Part shown: piece after piece, positions 39,801-50,469 of the stretch
Layout: each line of letters starts with the position of its first letter
Numbering within the stretch: the first letter of the stretch is position 1
Assembly (NCBI GenBank): GCA_030374765.1
Contig: JARGXX010000103.1
Location: forward strand, 372,001-436,000
Direction of reading: 5' to 3'
Source of the DNA: Agarophyton chilense
Taxonomy: Eukaryota > Rhodophyta > Florideophyceae > Gracilariales > Gracilariaceae
DNA: 64,000 bases
Made by a program: the position numbers and the translations under genes
The notes under the pieces: generated by a model
The model's database searches: none
Seen by the model: the letters and a program-made list of their open reading frames with translations, nothing else
What the model was told of the DNA's origin: nothing

Positions 39801-41145
39801 GCTATAATAGTCATGGCGTATGCCGACGATGCATGTGCTCGGAATCGGGATATCAGTCTGATTTGAACGAGTTGCTGCAAGGAGAAGCAGCCTAAAAGTG
39901 CGTAGAGTACATGGGCGGAGAGCATCAATAATTAACTGAGAAAGTGCAGAGCTCGAAAAAGAATCCAAACGCAAGGTTTCTGAGGCTTCCAGGAATGTGG
40001 TACTCAAGATTTAAGCACAATACCGGCAGAGCACTTTTCGAGGATACTTCTGGAGACATGTACTATCAGCGGAATCTTGGGCTTGGCGTATTTTTATATT
40101 CAAAAAGCAATGCAATTTTGAAGAATGGGTTTGCGAGAGGAATTGTCTACCATTTCCGAGAATTTGATTCCAAAACAGAACCTTCACTTGTTATTCAATT
40201 ATCTTGGAAGGTATTTTAATTCCAGGTTGGGCATCTTCAACATTAGGCGGGTGCTTGTTGTGCGGCTCCAAAATGAACATCGGAATCTAAGAGGTATTCA
40301 AGGCTTTCAAACACGCGAACGGCGAAGCAGCAGAAAAGCTCGGGAAAGCGATGAAGACTCATCATATATCGTGAAATTTCAGATACTATAACAATTAATT
40401 AAGAAACCGCTGAAGTTGAAAAAGCGAAGGACAAGAAAACCCCATTGATCTAGAGAATAATGATGTCATATAAGCTGTTATCGGCACTGCAAAAATTTCA
40501 GGCCACGGTATTCTCTTTTTTTTTTGCTGTCGTTTGCCGTAAACCTGTTTGTGTCAATGGGAAGGTATTTTTCGTCGTAAACTCCTTAATCTCGGTGCCT
40601 ACCTTCAGATGTTGGTCTGGGAACTGTTCTCTGCCAGTTTCTATTCTACGGAAGGAAAATTAAAAAAATAATAGCAGCATAACTTCTAAAGCGCGGTAAG
40701 ATCGTTTGAGGACAATTTCTTCCGAGAATGCTGTTCACTCTACCCTTTCTTCGATACCGCAGCGTTCTGTGTTCAAGAAAATGTTGGTGGAAGCTTTTTG
40801 GTTTCGGGCTCTCTTTGGCTCTGTGATCCAAACAAATCATCAGTTACCTTAATACTCGATAGATAGAGTCTAAATTGTTCTCGTTTCAGTGAAGTATGTT
40901 GATGTTTGTAGTGCTTTTGTGCAAGTTTCTTGATAGAGTTTTGTCACAGTTATTGTGAGGTTCGCGTTTTATGTGGAGCAGTATTGTTAATTGAGCGATT
41001 TGTCTTTCCGTTTATCTGAGATGTTCAGTGTTCTAATAGAACGAAATCTTGTTCCACGAAGAGCGGTTGGATTTGGTTCCTTCCATAGCTATTTTTTCTC
41101 TCTCTCTCTTTTATAAGTACAATAGTTTCTACACGCCCGGAGGAT
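36861..41145. other. Four kilobases without recognisable genes
   Basis: AT-rich DNA with only short, shuffled frames. Short plus-strand frames near 37252-37662 and 39944-40219 were examined and not accepted. The one structural feature noted is the worn tandem duplication at 38850-39120. No RNA gene or transposase motif was seen. Confidence 0.3.
38850..39120. repeat. Diverged tandem duplication of about 150 bp
   Basis: Two units align in direct orientation: aatgtattgaatacaatgcg near 38858 with aatgtattggaagcgatgca near 39003. Later blocks also match: tccactctttagacgtgcct with gccactttttaaacgtacaa. Identity is moderate, so the duplication is old. The phrase tatgcacaagtc recurs near 38980 and again near 39270, which may mark a third, poorer copy. 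Confidence 0.45.
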
Positions 41146-41184
41146 TGGCCTCACATGAAGCCAGCTTGGCCTCATATGAGGCCA
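41146..41184. repeat. Palindrome TGGCCTCATATGAGGCCA with an adjacent imperfect copy
   Basis: A perfect 18-bp palindrome lies at 41167-41184, directly preceded by tggcctcacatgaagcca (41146-41163), a copy with two changes. The same perfect palindrome recurs at 43400. The two sites bracket the PiggyBac-like remnant, so they may be subterminal repeats of that element. Confidence 0.6.
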
Positions 41185-41760
41185 GTTCTATCTTTCAAAA
41201 AATTAGTAAAATCGCTTGTTTCCATACTGCAGCCGCGTATTCTATTTTCCAATAAAAAAATTAAATTTCTAACCATGTTCCACTTGCTTTAAAGTACATT
41301 TTTTGGACAGTTGTCTTCAGTAACATAAGCTCAGTGGTTTCAACAACGCTCGGAGACTGAAAAACACAGGATTCAAACCTCGCTGCGTTCAGTGTAACTC
41401 GAAATCTCCTACTGGAGCTCGACTAATTCTAAAAACTATTATGGTCTAAGAACGCATTTGCGTCCTCTTCAACAGCAGACAGAATAAGGTTACATCTACT
41501 AAAGGCATTGTTTCGTCAGAGACCATAATATATGAAGCAAGTTGAATAACGGGGATTGAAGTAGTAGGGGGTTAAGTTAGTTAAAGCATTTGTTTAACAC
41601 TTTCAAAAAGTCCTCTAAAAAGCCTAAAAATCGCATGCTGACGCACAAACATCAATTTTGTTGACTAAATCTTTCTCGGGATGTGATGAATGAACTGCAG
41701 ATGATCTATAAAACAATCATGACCGGTTTCACTGTTACATATTTATATATTCATATCATT

Positions 41761-42987
41761 TTACTTTTTGCATTCTGAACAAACAGTTTTTGATTGGTAA
41801 GTAGTTTTGCAGACTTTGTATCGTACTTGACATGTTTGAGACATCAAAGAAACATCTACTTTTCTTCGTTTCCGGTTTGTCTTGATTAAATGAATGCCGG
41901 TACCAGCCGTATAATGGTTTTCTATTTCATCTTCATCCTTACTTTTTCTTTTCATAGTTCGAATAGCATCCCAGTTGTTATCTATTAATCTGTCTGCGAG
42001 ATTACACTAGAAATTATGCGGTATAATATTCAATTAGTTCCCGTAGGACCCCTTCTAAAGATTCCAAGCATCAATTACGTACATTGCAAGAGAAGAAGTA
42101 TTCATTCTAAAAGACTATTTTTTCACTTCGGACTTCTTTTCCATATTCAGATCATCTCCATTTCCAGGTTTTCCATGAGTAACAGTGTAGTGTGGAAGTC
42201 CAATTTCAATCCAGTTTCCGTAAAGTCTATACCAACATGACTTTCTTTCATTCACGCAGAAAGTGTATGACGAAGTTACGAAAGCTTTTCGATGGACATT
42301 TATAGGTTTTACGAACTTAGAAACGCATGACCATCTGCATTCTTCTGAATTTTGATCGTTTTCAGAGCCACTAAAAACGATACATTGCCATGTATATTCA
42401 AACCGAATGCGTGACATGATCTTTCCGAGCTAGGTAGAATCAATATATTTTGAAGACGTGTCTTCAGAACAAATTGATCTTCTCTTTGAAAACTCAAAGC
42501 GTGTCATTACCACTATAAAACCGAAAAAGTTCAGAATTCGACCTCCTGTAGTCTTCTTTAATCCTTTCCTTTCCAGCCGAGAGCTGGTAGATCGAACAAT
42601 TTTTCCCAAACGAGCTACAGGAAACGTTCACATGAAAAAATCGTATGGAGAAAGTCCCGATGGTGCATGAATGGTGGAGATAAAATCTCCAACAGTTCCT
42701 GTGACTTTCCATTGATTCATATGCACTGGACCATTCAGATTCAAGGATACATGTACCGTTGTCCATTTCGTCGAATGAACTTCCACAAAGCTGTATTGCG
42801 TGTCATTGTTTGTCACAGTAGGAGGACTCAAAGGATTCATGGTTTGACTGTCATCGCCATTTTTCACAGTATGCTGGTCTTCATTATTCGAAACTTTGTT
42901 TGTAATAGCAGCACTATTCATCTCCACGTTCGAATTGATGGCTTCTTGAGCAGTTTCCTGAAACGTGACATGGTCCATGGTTGTCAT
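41761..42987 (-). pseudogene. PiggyBac-like transposase, internally deleted
   Basis: A single minus-strand frame carries three blocks separated by stops. The first (42987-42628) is an acidic/Asn-rich N-terminus ending in GLSPYDFFM. The second (42625-42115) contains RILNFFGFIVVMTRFEFS, KIMSRIRFEYTW, and NERKSCWYRLYGNWIEIGLPHYTV, matching the N-terminal half of the PiggyBac DDE domain (the MSR-x-RFE block and the region of the second conserved segment). The third (41955-41761) is a basic stretch ending CQVRYKVCKTTYQSKTVCSECKK, a Cys-rich C-terminal zinc ribbon of this family. Only about 160 bp separate the second and third blocks, so roughly the catalytic half is missing. The gap 42988-44054 holds a second palindrome and no gene. 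Confidence 0.7.
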
Positions 42988-43399
42988 ATTGCAAAATATT
43001 GAGAGTTCACATTTTCTTGCGACCAGATACCTCGACGATTATGGTGACAAAAGTGTGGCTTTGATTATTCTTGTCAACAAGGCCCACTTTTTTAACACTT
43101 CCGCTGACCAGTTTCGTCTTCCATTGCGTGCAGAAGAAGTGTTTACAGTCGCTCTATGATGTGAAGAGAAGCGCGCGGGTGTTTACTCTGTTTCCCACTA
43201 CATGTCGGGGATCCATAGATGATGACATAATTGATAAATTATGAAAGAATGGAGTAAATAGGAAGTTGTGTACAGGTTATGGACGATCGTTCGTGATCTT
43301 TGAGATAGACGCCAGAGAAGAAGAGAGTGTTGAAAAGGTCTAGGCACAAAAAATTGCGGAAATTGTCAACTTTTACAAAAATTACCGATGTTGTAATTT

Positions 43400-43417
43400 T
43401 GGCCTCATATGAGGCCA
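43400..43417. repeat. Second copy of palindrome TGGCCTCATATGAGGCCA
   Basis: A perfect 18-bp palindrome identical to the one at 41167, about 2.2 kb away. The flanking sequences of the two copies do not match by eye, so the repeat unit is close to the palindrome itself. Confidence 0.65.
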
Positions 43418-44054
43418 GTGATCGTAAAGACACTAGCTTAATTACAGCGTAGTGCAGAAGGCTTCTGTTCAAAGAAGTGTTCTCTCACGAGGAAAGCTAC
43501 CACTCTTTTAGGCCTTTTTCTAATAATTTTATGGACGCGTAATCTTTGATGCTCTCGCAGAGGTGGTAGGCAAAATCTCCTTGACTTCGTTCTTGTTGGA
43601 AAACTCAAAATGAAGTGATTCACACCGTTTAGGTTTCCTGGTCTTCAGTTGCACACTAGTCTCTTCTTAAGAAGGTACAAACTAAGGGGGTGTAAAAATG
43701 GTACGTGTCCCACGATTGTCAGGCAAGACGTCGTTTCTGCTTCTTTCAGGGCTACAAACTTCTCCCAGTTCTGGGGCACGCGGAATAACAATGGTTTCAA
43801 ACTTCTTTGAACGGTCACACCTCTATCTAATTTTTTCGTATTCAATGGGTACCAATATCTGTTATTCCAATGGTAATTCTAATGTTTTCTCCTCCAATTC
43901 ATAAGCCATACCATTCCTTTCTAATCAGCAGTAACTCGGTATATGAACAACGTCCACCAGACATACTGCACTTATTTTTATACAACTTACATGAAGTATG
44001 TTTCATCGTATATGATCGCATTCGAAAGGTGGATTGAAGGTTTCCTGGCACACT

Positions 44055-44870
44055 CTACGCGTCCAAAACTATTTTTAATAGTCCTCTTGAACCCGGCCGT
44101 GCATTGGGTAACATCTTCTCTGCTGCACTCCTGATTACAAGTGTCCCTGCTATAAAGCAAGATAAATTAACAACTCCTGGCACTATTGCAGTTTTTAATT
44201 GCCAACTATGCTTCCACCACGATACGTTTGCCCCTGCATCGGCTTTGGAAATGTTTAAAGCCTTCAGCGTAAGCTTATGGCCATCTGCATCCATAATTGT
44301 TTTTCCTTCATTCATTACTGCGTATGCCATTAGAAACCCATCATCATCATACTTAACTAAAATATTAGGCATTCGTTTGTGCTTGCGAATGAAAGTAGCG
44401 ATTGTTTGATTGTCGCAATCAAATGTTTTTCGGTACTTCATTAAGCCTGTAGACCACCGTTTATCCCGTTAGACAGCTGTACTTGTAGGCCTAAGCTTCT
44501 TCAGAAGATCCGGAGTGCCGAGTAATCCATTATTCCATATCTCACAATCTGAATTTTGGAAACCATTTAAAATCTTCATCGTCTGATAGCGTTGTCTTTC
44601 CAATGAGTCCTCTTTCGAACAGTCTGTATAATGAAAGATCAATCTTCCCATGTTCCGCAAACCTGTTTCTATTGGTAATGGGGCTCTTGGCAACTGTAGC
44701 AATTCTGCATCAGCTAGTTTACCTTACGCGGCCTTCTCAAAGGTCACCTCTTCTTTGGTGCTCGTGTCATTGAATCTTTTTGCAATGTCAATTCTATTAG
44801 CATCATCATTTGATTGGTACTTCTCATTGCTTTCCTTATATCTTGGGGGCTTGCGAGACAGCGACAGCAT
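44055..44870 (-). pseudogene. Unidentified gene with two in-frame stops
   Basis: ATG 44870 (MLSLSRKPPRYKESNEKYQ) begins a minus-strand frame of 272 codons that stays in phase to 44055, with only two nonsense codons (after FEKAA and after PTSTAV). The first part is charged and helical. The second (TFDCDNQTIATFIRKHKR, NILVKYDDDGFLMAYAVM, DADGHKLTLKALNISKADAG) looks like a folded alpha/beta domain. No transposase, RT or host family was recognised. The conserved phase suggests a relatively young loss, either of a mobile-element accessory gene or of a host gene. Confidence 0.5.
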
Positions 44871-45249
44871 ATAAAACAGGTTGATCGGCTAATCTTCATA
44901 GCTTATTGATTGGAGAAAATTTCGTGCATCCCTTCTGTAGTCGTGCAGCTTTATTTCGGGCTCTCTCTCTTTCGGCAACTGCGCAGGTTAATTTGTTTGG
45001 AATAACCACACTTGCTGCATACTTTGGTATGGGATCGGCGAAACCAATCCTAAATTTTTTCGTAGTGCTCTAGTCCGCTCCACAGGTCGTTCCTATCAAA
45101 CGTCGCAGTACCCGGCAGCGACTGAGATACCTAGATGCTACTTTGCGTATATGGTTTTGAAAGTTCAATCTGGAGTACAATTGGCGTCTTAAGAACCTTG
45201 TGCACTCTTCCAACTCTATCCAGATTCCTCCCGCTGATATTTGGTACTT

Positions 45250-46431
45250 TTATTTGTTTTTTTTCCATCTTCTGCACTTGAATGGTACCACCAATGTTTT
45301 CTTGGGGTCAAGCATGATGTTTTTATCTGCACAGTACCTCTTCAGTCTATCTATTACTGTCTGGAGCTTTTTTGTACTGTAATATAATTTCTTCTGTGTA
45401 ACCCACATGGCCGCATCGCCGAGAAACATGTTGATCATAATACTTTCATCTTCTCCCGTAAGATTTATAGCCAGTTCAGTGACGTATGCAACCCACAACC
45501 AAGGCGAAATGGTTGCACCTTGTATTATTCCTTGAGGAACCACAAAGGGCTTGGTATCAGAATTCCCCCATCTGCACGTCCACCTTCTGTCAATGATAAA
45601 CGCACGTATACATCTCTAACCTCGTTGGGCAGCCCATTATGTCCAATTTCACCAGGAGTTGTTGGTGGTCTACACGGTCGTATGCCTTCGAAAAATCGCA
45701 AAAGCTTGCTAATGTCTGTCGTCTGTTTTGCCAGCTATGAGTTATTTGCTTACATAAAGAAGCTATTTGCTCATCTGTTGTTCGATTCACTCTGAAAACA
45801 GCCTGACACGGAGGCGGCCTTGGTTCCAGTCATTCCATGAGAATCCGATTGACCATTCGTTCTGGAAGGAGTGCTACGACCAATGTGAGAGAAATAGGTC
45901 GAAATCTTCCTTTTACTCCTGGTTTTGGAATCGGGATAAGCCGAGCTAATCGCCACTTTGAAGGTGTCTTTTCTTCCCAGTAACTCCTATTAATGAGATT
46001 TAGGAGTATTTCCTTTCCAATCATGAGAAGATGTTTCAAAAAATCTATTTGGACATTGTCCGGTCCTGTTGTTTATCGAGAGTTCATATTCTTCAGCTCA
46101 GTTTCCAGTTGATTCATTTGAAACTGCGTTTTCACACACGCGTTTGGTTCATTCGCCAGATCTGGATACCTGCCCAAAGCTTTCTTCTAATTGTTTCTAC
46201 CATTTCCATAGTTGTTGAAGTAAGGTGATCTTTAGAGTATAAAGAGTCACTAGCATTGTTCCCCGCACGCCAGCGCCGCACACCAATAGCAAGATCCAGG
46301 TTAGTTTTATCAACAGTAGAGAAATGCGCAGCCTGAGCAGTCAAGATATAAGCGGTTGAGGCGGCATCGGCAACATGTACTTCTTCGATACGGGCTACAG
46401 GCGCATAGATAGCTTTTCTCTCTACGCACAA
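45250..46431 (-). pseudogene. LINE-type reverse transcriptase remnant
   Basis: Minus-strand blocks appear in RT order: a pre-RT linker (46431-46132, DLAIGVRRWRAGNNAS), the fingers block SKWRLARLIPIPKPG and GRFRPISLT (about 45950-45880), then ASFCDFSKAYDRVDHQQLLVK with the first catalytic Asp (about 45700). These are followed by VPQGIIQGATISPWLW, where the family has VPQG-x-x-x-SP-x-LW, and a catalytic box reading MFLGDAAMW where F-A-D-D is expected. The region ends with NIMLDPKKTLVVPF. The order matches non-LTR (Jockey/I/CR1-like) retrotransposons. At least one frameshift near 45560 and several stops are present, and the loss of one catalytic Asp makes it inactive. Most of the endonuclease was not identified. 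Confidence 0.75.
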
Positions 46432-48771
46432 AAACTGGAGCTTCGAACAGAGAGTCTTAGTTCGTCTGTATTCCTGGCTATTCTTGTTTTCTAACGGATG
46501 TGATGGACACTATCGGCGGAGTAATTTTTCCTCCTTTCAAACGCTGAAGACACTGCGAAAACAGTGTCTACACTCATATCCATGCTAAATCATGTGCCGA
46601 TGTTAGAACGAATGCCTGACATATCCAGTCCACTGCCCATTCCCACCAACACATCAAACCATATCACGTTTTGGTCGTAAGAAAGGAAAATTATTTTGTC
46701 GCCCATAAGAAGCTACGGAAATACCATCGGCTTCGCCGCAAGTTCCTGTGCCCTCAGGTTTGTTCTGAGAAAAATTTCGATCCAAGTTCTGGTAAATGCA
46801 TCCCGTTTCATATCCTTGAATCTCCTTAGCAAGACTTCCGATCATTCTGAGACATTCGTTCCTATTGTTCCTAGTGTTTCTATGCAAATGAACTTTTTTT
46901 TGCACTTTCAATGCTTTTTCACCTTTTCTTTCTCTTTCTATTGTATCTCTGTGAGGAGTCCCATTTCGCTGTAGTACATCCCCTTAAAGATAGCGATCTA
47001 TTCCCAATTAGAATTGTGTCATATCTCGTAGCACTCGGTGCTTCCAATTTGCATTTGTATATGGAAGTTCAATCCTTCCCGATAATATCGACATCATGTG
47101 GGTGGTGTCCTTGTGAAATGTTATTGGTTTAGATATCGATTAAAGATGGAAAGCTCGCATAGTGACTCGTTTGCATCATTTGGTGACTAGCTGACATACA
47201 TTCTTGACTGACCGCCACAACTTTTCCGAGGGTATAAGAAGTAACTCTCTCTTAAAATTCGGGACAAAAGAAAGGACAAGTTACAAGCCTTTTAAATTTA
47301 ATGTTCTCTTATGGTTCACCTGCTTTACAACCCAATCGTCGTTAAAATCTCTGTTGTACAACGCTCAACAACGTTTCCAATACCATTTTCACAACATCTT
47401 CCTACAATCGATCACCAGAGATAGCAGCAGAAGGAAAAAAACGCAATCACATCAACGACAATGACAACCATATCCGAAAACCAAGAACAAAAAGAAGTTC
47501 TGCAACAGAAATTACAGCAAAAGCGAAAAAATCGACCTTCACGTCCATGAAAATAAACCCAAAAACCCAGTTTTAACAAAATCATCTCATTCTATTCAAT
47601 ATGTACTTTGTGACATCCACCCCTTCCCGTTCGAAACCATTAAACGGATACTACGCAACTGCATGCTCTAAAAAACAAGCTTTTGTGGAAGCAAAATTAT
47701 TTGTTGTAGTATTCTTTGAAAAGCCTCATCTTCGCGCAACGCTTTTTCTCGCTCATGAAAAACAAGCTCCTGCTCTTATGTCTCTTCTTTTTTTGTAGGT
47801 TGTTAAGATTCTATGCTTTCTCTCATTTAGTTCGATGTATTTGGGGTTTTTCAGGGATTCTAACCAAACTTACCACAAAGGCCCTCTTCACCTGCAATCT
47901 TCATACTACCGCCAACCCAATTAGTATGAAACGGTGTTTATGCGAGAAGTGGTAGAGAAACATTGTACCACTTATACCCAAAAGGGAGACATGTGAAACC
48001 TGTCACCTCTATTTAGCATAAATGTATTGGTATTTCTTTGGCGTGAATTTTCTCTTAGAAACATGCTTTAGAGTAGTTAGATGCTGATTAAAGCTACTGC
48101 CAATTTACCAATAGGTTGGAAAGTTCGATACAAAACTACATCTTTACATGGATGCATGCCAAGGGTGCTAGTTCATCATCAAAATAATGTCTGTCCGGCT
48201 GTTCAATGTCCGAACTACCTTCAAAAGCGCACCCGATCTCGTCCTTTTGAAAGAAGTATGAACAACACCCATGTTGTACATGGATCATGTATTCATCATC
48301 TTCATATCTGTAGAATTGTACTTTGCACAATCACAGGTTGTGTTAAGCACTATTAAAAAGACAGGAGTGATGTTCAAGATGCGGAACTTAGGTCTTTGCA
48401 CTAATACAGTCGAATAATTTTTCCACCTCGAGGCCCTGATATACTGGAGATGGCCAAGAGCAGCATCAAAGCCGTACAGACGGGGTAAAGGCCCCAGTGG
48501 CAGGCCTAGACTCAATTCTTTTTAAATTTCTTCACATTAATCGTTCATTTAGTAACGGTCTTCGTAATTAAAACCGCATTTTCAAACAAGAACATCCATA
48601 ATTCAAATGTAAAGGGTTTAAATCAAGATCGACTGAGGATAAGGAAGTGTTCAATGAGCTGAGGCGAGATCTCCTCTCACCCCGCTTATACTAGCTTCTC
48701 AGAGGGTTATTTAGGCACATAAGCTTGAAACAGATGCATCAAAGATCCAAATACAGAGTTCTTTTACGATA
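46432..48771. other. Unassigned region between LINE and pogo remnants
   Basis: A minus-strand frame at 46654-46911 (HLHRNTRNNRNECLRMIG) could be worn endonuclease sequence from the LINE upstream, but no catalytic motif was seen. Minus-strand frames at 48136-48330 and 48285-48515 look weakly protein-like and are unidentified. Nothing else is supported. Confidence 0.3.
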
Positions 48772-48838
48772 CAGTGAAGTAATTGGGACCATGTCAATAA
48801 CGGAACCAACTTCACTATAACGAACACTTTACTATAGC
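48772..48838 (+). repeat. Probable 5' terminal inverted repeat of a pogo/Tigger element
   Basis: After a TA dinucleotide at 48770-48771 the sequence begins cagtgaagtaattgggacc and continues acttcactataacgaacact. This is the CAGT...ATAACGAAC style of Tigger/pogo termini. It stands about 300 bp before the transposase start. A convincing 3' partner was not found; tcagtacagtactgtga near 50782 is the best candidate. Confidence 0.5.
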
Positions 48839-49069
48839 AGGTTGCTTTTTGTCTACGTTGCACCTTTCCTAGAGTACAGAAAATGATATCCTTCGCCGTT
48901 GTAAACAAAGTAGTCGTATCATACAGAGTATCTCAAAACTGTAACGATCGGGATAGAAACATCTATTGCTTTATACCTAGACCAATGTTCAATCACCTAT
49001 ACATAGGTACTAATAAAGTGTCTCATACACATACCATTTTGTCGCGCTTTTGCGCCCCGAACACCAGCC

Positions 49070-50160
49070 ATGACTATAGATAACGTCACAATTGAGAAAA
49101 AGAAAGAAGCATAACGTTTACTTGAGGCCAATGAAGATGAACAGCTTGGTGCTTCTCCGCTAACTGACCAAACACAAAAGGCATTGAGTGAAAAAGAGGT
49201 AGCTACAAGATATGGCGTTTCACCACAGCCAAAAGTAGCCACTCGCTGTAAATTAGCTCCCAAATATATAGGTGTACCAACAAAAAATCGACAACTGAAG
49301 AAGTCTTTTCGTCTTGGAGAAGGCCACCTACCAGAATTTAAAAAAGTTTTAGCTCGATTTATGAGGAAGAGAATTGTTAACATGAAATCATAGTTTATGT
49401 TCCTTCAAGACATAATACGAGCCACCACATTAAAAATTAGGGCTGAGCTGATTATAGAGCTGAACGATATAATAATATCACCAGATACTACAGAAACCCA
49501 AAAAGCGAATCTCCGACACAAAATTGCAGCGTTGACATCATTTAAAGCCAGCTCCCATTGGTGTACTATTACCATGAATAGAAACATCTTGAGCAGTAAG
49601 AAAGGAGTTGGTCAAAAAGAACATTTCTCAACAGCCACCATAGAAGATGTAATATTGGAACTTAGAAAGAAAATGGCTGTATACAGTATGTCAAATGTCT
49701 GTACCATAAATGGGGTTGCAATGATTTATAAATCATCGCCAAGCCGTGTGGTTCGCTTCAAAGACATGTCTGTCTCCTTCAAAATAGTAAAAAACCGTCT
49801 CACCGAAGTTTTAACCGTTTTTGCGAACGGCTTCAAAGATCCACGTATCATAATTGGCTATGCTAGAAGGTCTAGCAGCTGTTCGAGGCATTTATATGTA
49901 GTGAGGGATATTGAAGTGTTTTATTAAGACCAGGCCATCGCCTGTAATACACAATGCTTATGGAACAGGATGGCGAGAGCGTTCGACAGAACGGCATCTC
50001 TTTCAGGCCGCAAAACCATTGGCGTATTGGACAACTGTTTTGCACATTCAATTTTTTATGACATCTTATCTAACTATTCAGCACAATGACACTGATATGT
50101 GCAAACCAGCCTCAGGCCGTCGTGTTTTTAAGAATAATGAGGCGGTAACTACATATGATG
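49070..50160 (+). pseudogene. pogo/Tigger (CENP-B-like) transposase, inactivated
   Basis: ATG 49070 opens a frame interrupted by stops after KKKEA and near 49392. The N-terminal helix-turn-helix includes SEKEVATRYGVSPQ, and the CENP-B-type domain follows with TKNRQLKKSFRLGEGHLPEF and KVLARFMRKRI. The linker SSHWCTITMNRNILSSKKG then leads to the DDE domain. In VCTINGVAMIYKSSPSRVV the family has N-M-D-E-T, so the first catalytic Asp is lost. After a frameshift near 49930, LSGRKTIGVLDNCFAHS (Asp codon at 50030-50032) keeps the second Asp. The third acidic block is not recognisable. Sequence to about 50460 is probably the worn tail of the same element. Confidence 0.75.
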
Positions 50161-50469
50161 AAGTCCTTATGATGTCGCGATCATGAAACATGATAGCTAC
50201 AAAAGTGGTAATGGACGGGTCGTTGAGCACATCTATATCGGCCCATACCAAATATTGGAGATCAGAGTGCTGAAGCTAGCCTATCAGAAAATATCATTCC
50301 TACCCAGCGTCCTCCTCTTCAGAGCTCGAAGATGACTGAGAAAGATATTCAACACCTGGTTGCATCTACTGCAGTGCAGCGGGGTATGCCGTGGCTGCAA
50401 AGCACGGCTATGAATATATCGAACGCTTTCGACGGGTTTGTAGAGGATGGTTTAGACGGCTTGGGTACA

